Part shown: one piece after another, positions 57,075 to 64,000 of the stretch
Numbering within the stretch: position 1 is the stretch's first letter
Layout: every line of letters starts with the position of its first letter
Assembly: GCA_037501455.1 (NCBI GenBank)
Contig: CM074856.1
Location: 47,335,001-47,399,000 of the forward strand
Length of the DNA stretch: 64,000 nucleotides
Origin: Lantana camara
Taxonomy: Eukaryota; Streptophyta; Magnoliopsida; Lamiales; Verbenaceae
Direction: 5' to 3'
Notes under the pieces: generated by a model
What the model saw: only the letters and a program-made list of their open reading frames with translations
Told to the model about the DNA's origin: nothing
Database searches by the model: none
Position numbers and translations under genes: made by a program

Positions 57075-57941
57075 TGATGGGTCCGGAAATGGATGGATCC
57101 GAATTCGATCACTTTACAATTTGTATTTGTGGAGAAAACCACCGGAGCTTCGCCGGAAATGTGAAAGGGGTTCTACCTGTTGGGACAAGCACAAGGAAAG
57201 TCAGATGGCCAAGCTGGGGGAACTGGGGGTGATACCTAGTTTGGCTCTCCGACGCTCAAGTCAGTTCAGTGTATGAAGAGAAGTGTAAGTTCAGTCACAG
57301 TTGCAGAGGTGAAGAAAGCTTACTTGTGTAGAAGATGACTTTGGCTATTTATAGTTGAGGGTCAAGGGCCCTTTGGTCATTTGCCTCAAGTGGTCCTGGC
57401 CGAATGTTGCCCTAACACGTGGCGCTGTGAGAGAGAAACCTAGGAGGAATCTTCTGCAAAAGTGGCCGAAAGTTAGTGCTGGCAACAGTGGCAGGTGCGC
57501 GGGCATGTACGTTGTGTCAGAGAGCCATTTGGGCGGTTGGTGACGAGGGCTTGAGAGCGCGCTCGTGACAACCTTGAGTATTGGAGGCCAAGATATCCGC
57601 TGAGGGGAATGAGGGCTCCAGTTCAAATGACGAGCCAAAAGGAGAGGCCGCTCTGAGGGAATGTGACGCTCGAAGAGGGCTCTTTTGGCACGTGGACGTA
57701 CCAACCGTTTAGTTTGTTGGACGCTCGTGGGAGTGATAGCGCTCGTGGGGCTTAACTCCAGAAGTAGGGTTTTGTTCGTTGACTTAGCGCTCGTGCGCTG
57801 ATGGGTGCACCCTTGGTGGCGGCTGGCTTAGCGCATGGTTTAGCGCTCGTGCGCTGATGGGTGCAGCCTTGTGGAGACAGATGTCATCATCTCGGTGATG
57901 CCACGTGTCTGATGTGGGACGATCTTATTTTGACCCCATCA
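57075..57941 (-). repeat. 5' LTR of the gypsy element
   Basis: 867 bp. On the minus strand a TATAAATA box lies at 57346-57353, predicting transcription start near 57315-57320, inside the LTR. The target duplication GTGCC follows at 57942. Confidence 0.96.
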
Positions 57942-58680
57942 GTGCCTAAGAAGTAAGAAGTATAAATGTTGTCCTTGATTATTTAGGGATATTATTGCAG
58001 TGTAACAAAGTTTAGTTTCATTTTGGCCTATTCTTGAGGTTGTTCCTCCGCAACTTACCCAGCATTTAAGTGTCACGTTTTATAACATGTTAATACGCCG
58101 ACACACTCGATACGTGTACAGATTAAAAAAGATATATATTATTCAAATATATTAAAATTAATTTTTATAATTTTTAATATAATTATTAAATATATAAATA
58201 ATATAAAATATGAGGAAACTGGTGAGAGAAAGAAAAATTAGGAAGATATTTGTTTTACTATTGTAGTCGACAAATGCATCAGTGATTCAGTGTCATAAGT
58301 TTCAAGTATTTATGTGGCAATCAAAGCTAGTGGAAGACGTTGCTTTTCCAACTAAAACAACTTATGCGAATGTAAGACGAGGATATTGACGAATCTGATG
58401 ACATTTGATTTGACCAATTGAGTGCCTTTCCTTCCTGCCAATCTTGTAACAAAAAGTTGAATTTTCAATGTTAAAAGTTTCCTATAACCTTAGTCCTTAG
58501 CCCCTTAAAATAATTGGAAAGATATAAATTAAGTAATAAACGATAATCTTGATTTCACGATTACCTAATTTTTGGCATTTTGCATAGAAAGAAACCATGA
58601 TCCAATTGGAATTGCTTCGATATAGATATAGACTAGAAAGGAATGGAGGACATCAATTCATGTAATGCAAAAAAAAAAAA
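57942..58680 (+). repeat. P450 downstream flank: copy B, part 1
   Basis: Continues the duplicated P450 3' end beyond the gypsy element. TGTTGTCCTTGATTATTTAG, GGGATATTATTGCAGTGTAA, AGTGGAAGACGTTGCTTTTC and GACTAGAAAGGAATGGAGGA all match copy A (41385-41940). An AT-rich patch at 58100-58260 is not shared. Confidence 0.85.
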
Positions 58681-59115
58681 TATATATATATATATATAGG
58701 TCAGCGGGTCTCTCCTCTATGGAATGGGCAGCACCTATACCCGATTCCTAAACTCCAGCTCCTGCTCATGAAAGTGAAGATTTTGATGTCCACACGGCTG
58801 AAGGATCCAATAGTAGGCGAGGTCTCAAACCTAAACCTATTTACCCAGAAAGAAAATAGTAAACTGGGACTGGCTTTGCCTTCCCCCTATACAAGCTTTC
58901 GTGCTCCCCTTTCTATGCAAACAGAAAAAGCCTATAAATCTTTTCCCTTCTAGCCCCTAATTAGTAAGTAATCCGAAGGTTACTTTTCTTCGACCGTATT
59001 CGAAGAAAAGATCCCCCGGTTGACGGTGTGGTATTTCTTCTACTTGCTTTAGTTTCATGTCGCCTTGCTTGCCATAGCCTTTATATGGAATGGATCGGGT
59101 CGGGTTTGCCCACTG
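58680..59115. other. Possible mitochondrial DNA insert (NUMT)
   Basis: Beyond a (TA)n run, base composition changes abruptly to about half G+C, with phrases such as ATCCGAAGGTTACTTTTCTT, TTCGAAGAAAAGATCCCCCG and AATGGATCGGGTCGGGTTTG that look like plant mitochondrial intergenic DNA. It interrupts the P450-flank duplication, which resumes near 59115. There is a 61-aa ORF (58768-58953) without a known domain. The assignment is by style only. Confidence 0.4.
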
Positions 59116-59370
59116 CTGATGTCACTTACAGCCAACGAAGCCACAAGTTATCCCAATTAAAGATGGATGAGAACAGCTAAAATGATCACCTGATATTTTG
59201 GGTCGGGACTATAGATGAATAATAATTTTTTAGAACTGAGTAGTTCAAGTTGGGGGTACAATTTATTATTTATGAAGCCAATGGATAGTAGCGATTTTAA
59301 TGGGTTTTAAGTAATTCTTTTTTTGTAATTAAGATACATAGCAGATAGCACGTATTAATTAAAAAGTATA
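59115..59370 (+). repeat. P450 downstream flank: copy B, part 2
   Basis: Resumes the match to copy A: GCCACAAGTTATCCCAATTAAAG (compare GCCAGGAGTTATCCCAGCTAAAG near 41987), GTAGTTCAAGTTGG (compare 42178) and ATAGTAGCGATTTTAA (compare 42201). Confidence 0.7.
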
Positions 59371-59428
59371 AACATCAATTTCAAGTCTTAATTTCAAGTT
59401 ATATGGTAATTAAACTCTAATAAATTAG

Positions 59429-59930
59429 CACTACGGAAAACATGTGTTTAGTAACCCAAAATTAGTGTTTAAGCAACCGGATTACACGTGAAAATTTAAG
59501 GTGCTAAAACATGGTTGCAAAATTACTAAATTTTGCAACCGAGGTAACAACGAATTTCCGATTACAAAAAGTTGTAGACATGCTTTGGCAACCACGTCAC
59601 TTTGCAATCAAATATTCCGTTGCAAAAATATGACTATTTCTGCAACCAAATATTCGATTACAAATTTAACCTGACATATAAATTTTGCAATTGAATTTTG
59701 TAACCAAATTTTTGTTGCAAAATCGATAGAAAATTTATACCAATTTTTCTATAACAAAAATAAATTATTTTTTAATTTTTTTAATATTTATTTGCATTTT
59801 GCAATGATTTCACTTGCCAATAGTATCAAAGTTAGCAACCGGATTTACGATCGAATTATCAATTATTTTTTAATTTTTTTTATATTTATTTGCATTTTGC
59901 AGAACTTGTTCCTTTCCTTTATTTAGTTGA
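59429..59930. mobile_element. CACTA terminus of a third family (fragment)
   Basis: It begins CACTACGGAAAACATGTG and is followed by many TTTTGCAACC/GGTTGCAAAA-type subterminal repeats in both orientations. This is the architecture of a CACTA end with a sequence unlike the families at 3890 and 28984. The opposite terminus is not in the window; the fragment is followed by Copia-like sequence. Confidence 0.65.
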
Positions 59931-59959
59931 AGAAAATATTGCCAAATCTTACTGTTGTT

Positions 59960-61074
59960 CATCTTACAAAATGGTATCAGTAGATTTTGTGCTTCCGTGA
60001 TCGTTCCAATGTCAATTTGTTGCTTTTTCTGGTGATTCCTCCGATGACGTTGTTTTTCGACGATTTTATTTCATATCATCGTTTTGGTCGCCATGTTTTC
60101 CGATGATTCTGATTCTGCTTTTGCTTTTTCTTCATTTGCTCCTGATGATCCATATTTCCTTCCTCCATCTGAGCATCTGACTACGTTTCTAGTCTCGCAG
60201 CAGCTCACTGGTGATAATTACAGCATATGGAGTCGTTTTATGTTAATTTCCCTTTCAGCGAAGAACAAACAGGGATTTGTTGATGGTTCTCTGACGGCTC
60301 TAGCGGCGACTGAACTTGAAGCTCATCAGAAAGCCTGGATCCACAATAATCACGTGGTGGTCTCGTGGATTCTTCACTCTGTTTCCAAGGAAATCGCTTT
60401 ATCTATCTTATTTTCAGACTTTGCTCGTGAAATTTGGGTTGATCTTCGTGATCATTTTCAATAGTCCATTCCAGCTTCGCCAGGCTCTCCTATCAACGCG
60501 TTAAGACTCATCTTCTGTAAGCGTTAACTTTTCTAAGCTTAAAGCCATATGGGAGGAACTGTCAAACTATCATCTCGTTTACACCTGTAATAGATGTACC
60601 TGTGACGGTGTGCATGATTTATGCCTTTGTTACCAATCTAAGTATGTTATGGCATTCCTGATGGGCTTACATGAATCATTTGCTCATATCCATAGCCAAA
60701 TACTTATGATGGATCCCGTCCCTAACATGAGTAAAGTGTTTGCATTAGTGAGTCAGGAGGAACGCTAGCGAAGTTTAGGTTTTGTGTCTTCCCAAACTGT
60801 TTCCATGGCTTTTGTTGTTCACAACTCATCATCAAATCCTTCTTTTCGTTTTAGTAATGGATTTGGTTGTAGTGTTGGTGTTGGCCGCGGGAATGTTGTC
60901 TCCAAGGGAAAAGGTAAAATTGAATGTAAACACTGTCGTGGCACCAATCACACTGTAGATAGGTGCTACAAGCTCTATGGCTACCCTCCTGGTTATTTTA
61001 ATGAAAATAGAGCACGCTTTACTTGGTCTATTCATCAACCTACTTTCAATCATCCTATTGTCAATCAAGTTGAC
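59960..61074 (+). pseudogene. Degenerate Copia gag region
   Basis: AAATGGTATCAG at 59968-59979 matches an initiator-Met primer-binding site. The ORF 60084-60464 reads LTTFLVSQQLTGDNYSIWSR and LSAKNKQGFVDGSL, typical of the N-terminal Copia gag domain, and stops prematurely (DLRDHFQ*). Sequence continues with frameshifts through IWEELSNYHL and KYVMAFLMGLHESFAHIHSQ to an intact zinc knuckle, CKHCRGTNHTVDRC (about 60923-60965). A TRIM element lies at its end. No protease, integrase or RT follows, so this is a dead partial element. Confidence 0.85.
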
Positions 61075-61554
61075 TGTAACAGCCCAAAGACCCGCCGTTC
61101 GATATTGTCCGCTTTGACCAAGGGTAGACCCCAAGCGCCTCACGGTTTTACGTTTCGAGCCACTGGTATAACCCAGTGCACCCAAAAGGCCTCTACTCAG
61201 GGGAGAGGGATCCACTACTTATAAAGCAGCTTCAAACCACTCTCCAATCCGATGTGGGACAAGCACTTTGAGCCTTACAGTCCACCCCCCCATAAGGGCC
61301 CAGCGTCCTTGCTGGCACACCGAATCCGGGCCCCTGGCTCTGATACCATTTGTAACAGCCCAAAGACCCGTCGTTCGATATTGTCCGCTTTGGCAAAGGG
61401 TAGACCCCAAGCGCCTCACGGTTTACGTTTCGAGCCACTGGTATAACCCAGTGCACCCAAAAGGCCTCTACTCAGGGGAGAGGGATCCACTACTTATAAA
61501 GCAGCTTCAAACCACTCTCCAATCAGATGTGGGACAAGCACTTTGAGCCTTACA
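61075..61554 (-). mobile_element. TRIM retrotransposon (minus strand)
   Basis: Two about 205-bp LTRs (61075-61279 and 61351-61554) start TGTAACAGCCC and end CTTTGAGCCTTACA as read on the plus strand; they differ at only a few sites. Between them, GGCTCTGATACCA (61336-61348) is the complement of the Met-tRNA primer-binding site TGGTATCAGAGCC. At the other end, TCCACCCCCCCATAAGG is the complement of a polypurine tract. Total 480 bp with no coding, the classic TRIM layout. The flanks (TTGAC and GTAGG) do not match, so no target duplication is visible. On the minus strand GTCCCACATCGGATTGGAG and TTTATAAGTAG are recognisable common TRIM motifs. Confidence 0.88.
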
Positions 61555-61561
61555 GTAGGAT

Positions 61562-64000
61562 GTAACACCTGCACGGTGGGTCACCACATCCCCCGCACCA
61601 AAGTCCGATCCACATACGAAATGGGAAGTCCGTACATGAACCAAACAGTGGCGAACGGGAGACTGACAGACTCACACCTAAGCTAGGCGGAACTTAGACC
61701 CTGCAAGCAAAACTCAAACCACAACAAGAATGCGAAAGCGAAACAAGCCATGCAATAATCAAAACACTCATAAACAGTTGACGGGTTCAACTAGCATAAA
61801 TACCTAATCCCGAAAATCAAACAATAATCATTAATCCAATGGGTTCAACTAATTCAAGCAAACATGTCCTAACCTGTCCCGAAGTACACATATCGATTCA
61901 TAATTAAATTCTGGATATCATAAACAAACATATCTTATACAAAAGCCGAATGAAAGAAATGCGAATGCAAGACCACCTACTAGACAAAGACTCGAAAGAA
62001 AACTGCAAAGGACTGACACACTCCGCCTAGCACGAACTCCAAGCAGAACCTGCAACTAAAAAGGTAAAAGGGGAGGGGTCAGTCTTAACTCGACTGAGTG
62101 AGGGGTTAACACACTCACCCTATATATATAAGAGCAAAGCAAGTATCAAACTCAAAATGTTCATGAACGCGGGGATAGTTTTTGCACACTAAATCATTTC
62201 CCGTGATATATATACATATAGGGTTTACTTTAGCAAAATCAAACAAACCAAAATAACTTACCGAACAAACTTAGCAAAGCTTATTAAATCTTAGTATATT
62301 CAAAACTTAGCTTATCTTATAAAAACTCCCTTTTAGTTTAACTTGGAATCTATCCCCGTTTCATAAACCTTAATAGAACATACAATCATATCATATAGAA
62401 CTCGGCGGGTACGAGCTCCGACTCCACCAATCTCCTCATAACATATCATATCAGAATCAAAACAGAAAACTTACATACATATCATATCATATCATCCTCA
62501 ACTCCAGGTGATGGAAGGGTGTATACGCCCAAACCATCCAAACAAACGAGGGGAGCGCCTTGCGAGTACTCAAGCCCTCAGGATTCCTTCCCTCACCAAA
62601 CCTCCTGGTGAGTTCAGGGGTGATCCTCTGCAGACATATGGAGACTATGCACAGGCTTAACCTCGATGGCCCTATACCGTCCCGAGGGCTCCTTACCCAT
62701 AGCTCCAGGGCCCAACATACACATAACATATCACAACCCGCTACAACAGAGACAGACGGACCGAACTTATACGTATATACATACCACTTCCCGTGTCAAT
62801 CAAACTCGGTCCTTGCCAAACTTGGCTCATGAGAAGTATACGGTTAGAAGCAAAGCTTCACGTGGCAAAACATAGCAAATCAAACCAAAACAAGCATACA
62901 TAGGCTTGTACATTGCTTAACATACTTGCAAATCTTTGACGTATCAAACAAATACGTATCCCACACCTATTTACGTACATATAAGGCTTTATTAAATCAC
63001 ATGCATTAAAACCGAGCACATTTTATTAAGGAATAACTATATCCTAACCTCACCTGACACCGAAGAGGCCGAAGACACAACAAATGATCCACCCCGGAAT
63101 CAACACGGCCAACAAAACACCACCCCGGGTGTATCTGAACAAACTGAATACAAAACAAGACTTAGACACGTGAATGAACCAAATAAACGCACAGCGTATG
63201 CTTATGATTGGCATGAAGTCATGGATCACGTATACACGCATAAAATACTCATTCTTTAATATTAAAATACAATTCATACACCTAACATAGCATATAATGC
63301 GAATTCATATCGAGACATGCAATACAATTAAGATATAAATCAAATAACGGCAAAAGAAATCAATTAAAAGCATAAAAGCCCAAAACCAACCTACTGGACC
63401 ACGGGAAGGGCCGTTCCCAGACACAAGGCAAAACGGGAACGGTCGTTCCCACGAGCGCTGCCCGGAAGGGCCGTTCCGGCCCAAAGAACAAAACGGGAAC
63501 GGCTGTTCCCATACGCGGATGGGAAGGACCGTTCCGGCCCCAAGGCCAAAATGGGAACGGCCGTTCCGGACCGTCCTGCTCGAAAAAACAGAGCAGAAGC
63601 AGCAATGGCGTCGGGAGCCAACACCACCACACACACACAACCACAACCAACAACGAAATCATGCAAAATTAACACAATAAAGCATATATAACATATAGAA
63701 CATATAATTACACTTAAGAGCTCAAGAAACGAGCTTAAACACGCCAAACCCCCGACCCACTACTATTCATCATCTTCCCCAACAAGCACGTAGGCACATA
63801 TCCAAGGCACGAAAGAGAGATTAAATTAAAGCACGTAACGAAAGGGCCACAAATCTTACCTTAGGTCGTTGATCGGACGGTTGGATCTCCCAAACCCGAG
63901 CTCAAGGCTTGATGGCCAAAATGGGGCAAATATCTTCACCTCTCTTCCTTGCTTGTGCTGATCGATCAATGAGGAGAGAGAGAGGCTTGGCCCTTTTTAG
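61562..64000 (-). repeat. Probable long gypsy LTR (partial), runs off the window
   Basis: From ATGTAACACCTGCACGGTGG the sequence is non-coding, of mixed composition, and shows the style of the long LTRs of plant chromovirus-type gypsy elements, whose 3' ends read GGTGTTACA (here its complement TGTAACACC starts the block). It carries GGCCGTTCC repeats at 63403-63572. No matching LTR or coding region is in the window, so the call is tentative. ORFs of 60-118 aa here are not supported. Confidence 0.4.
63403..63572. repeat. GGGAACGG(C/T)CGTTCCC tandem repeats
   Basis: Three units of about 60-65 bp each hold GGAAGG.CCGTTCC, then CAAGGC.AAA or CAAAGAACAAA, then CGGGAACGG.CGTTCCC. The GGAACGGCCGTTCC core is palindromic. 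Units lie at about 63405-63451, 63469-63512 and 63524-63572. Confidence 0.85.

Larger units (their letters stand above)
44742..57941 (-). mobile_element. Complete Ty3/gypsy retrotransposon, Tat-type, 13.2 kb
   Basis: Two 867-bp LTRs (44742-45608 and 57075-57941) start TGATGGG and end CCCATCA. The 5-bp target duplication GTGCC flanks the element (44737-44741 and 57942-57946). It is on the minus strand, so the right LTR is the 5' LTR. The order on the minus strand is 5' LTR, primer-binding site, gag-pol (56984-50787), two tandem-repeat arrays (about 50486-50009 and 49950-49222), an antisense gene (46207-49013, plus strand), polypurine tract and 3' LTR. The second RNase H domain and the extra ORF in the 3' part fit the Tat lineage (Retand/Ogre/Grande relatives). 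By eye the LTRs differ at five sites, all transitions, about 0.6%, so the insertion is recent. Confidence 0.96.

Noticed and set aside
61075..61554. Cassandra-type TRIM with 5S rRNA promoter
   Set aside because: The LTR lacks a recognisable 5S-like internal promoter by eye, so only a generic TRIM is called.

Overview
This is a nuclear genomic window from a flowering plant, most likely a eudicot. The evidence is AT-rich non-coding DNA, GT-AG introns, plant-type genes and dense plant transposon content. I see no bacterial operons, rRNA genes, tRNA genes or CRISPR arrays. Three host genes look intact: (1) a nine-exon P1B-type Zn/Cd-transporting ATPase of the HMA2/3/4 group on the minus strand (17052-21314, 798 aa); (2) a DUF630/DUF632 protein with a leader intron on the plus strand (32139-35541, 772 aa); (3) a two-exon CYP71-clan cytochrome P450 on the plus strand (39517-41401, 500 aa).

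Layout. 1-3385: a decayed Copia-like element ending in a recognisable LTR. 3443-3889: a diverged 244-bp tandem duplication into which a CACTA transposon (3890-9484, AAT target duplication) inserted; the CACTA carries spliced exon-like blocks that I cannot identify. 9485-12100: intergenic DNA with a SINE-like unit and a MITE. 12100-16647: a 5'-truncated Copia element with an intact 1388-aa polyprotein ORF, ending about 400 bp from the HMA stop codon. 17052-21480: HMA gene and its core promoter. 21480-30540: AT-rich intergenic DNA with SINE, TRIM, CACTA and TIR-element fragments. 30540-35541: DUF630/632 gene. 36523-39120: a fold-back MITE with a 96-bp perfect palindrome and a MULE-like element with a 10-bp target duplication. 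39517-41401: P450.

From 41402 on, the window is dominated by a direct segmental duplication and later insertions. Remnants of the DUF632 exon (about 44164-44440) and of the P450 3' end with its downstream flank (44642-44741 and 57942-59360) repeat the order and orientation of the intact genes. The P450 remnant was split by a 13.2-kb Ty3/gypsy element of the Tat type (44742-57941, GTGCC target duplication, 867-bp LTRs differing at 5 sites by my reading). This element is on the minus strand and has a 2065-aa polyprotein with two RNase H domains. It also has two tandem arrays and, antisense to gag-pol, a three-exon gene (46207-49013, 865 aa) with its own TATA-like box and polyadenylation signal. 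The right end holds a possible organelle-derived insert, another CACTA terminus, a degenerate Copia gag with a TRIM inside it, and what looks like part of a long gypsy LTR with GGCCGTTCC repeats.

Most of the sequence is transposon-derived. The host genes have no evident functional link to each other. Splice sites were placed by eye from GT-AG borders and reading-frame continuity; homology calls rest on motif recognition without any database search.
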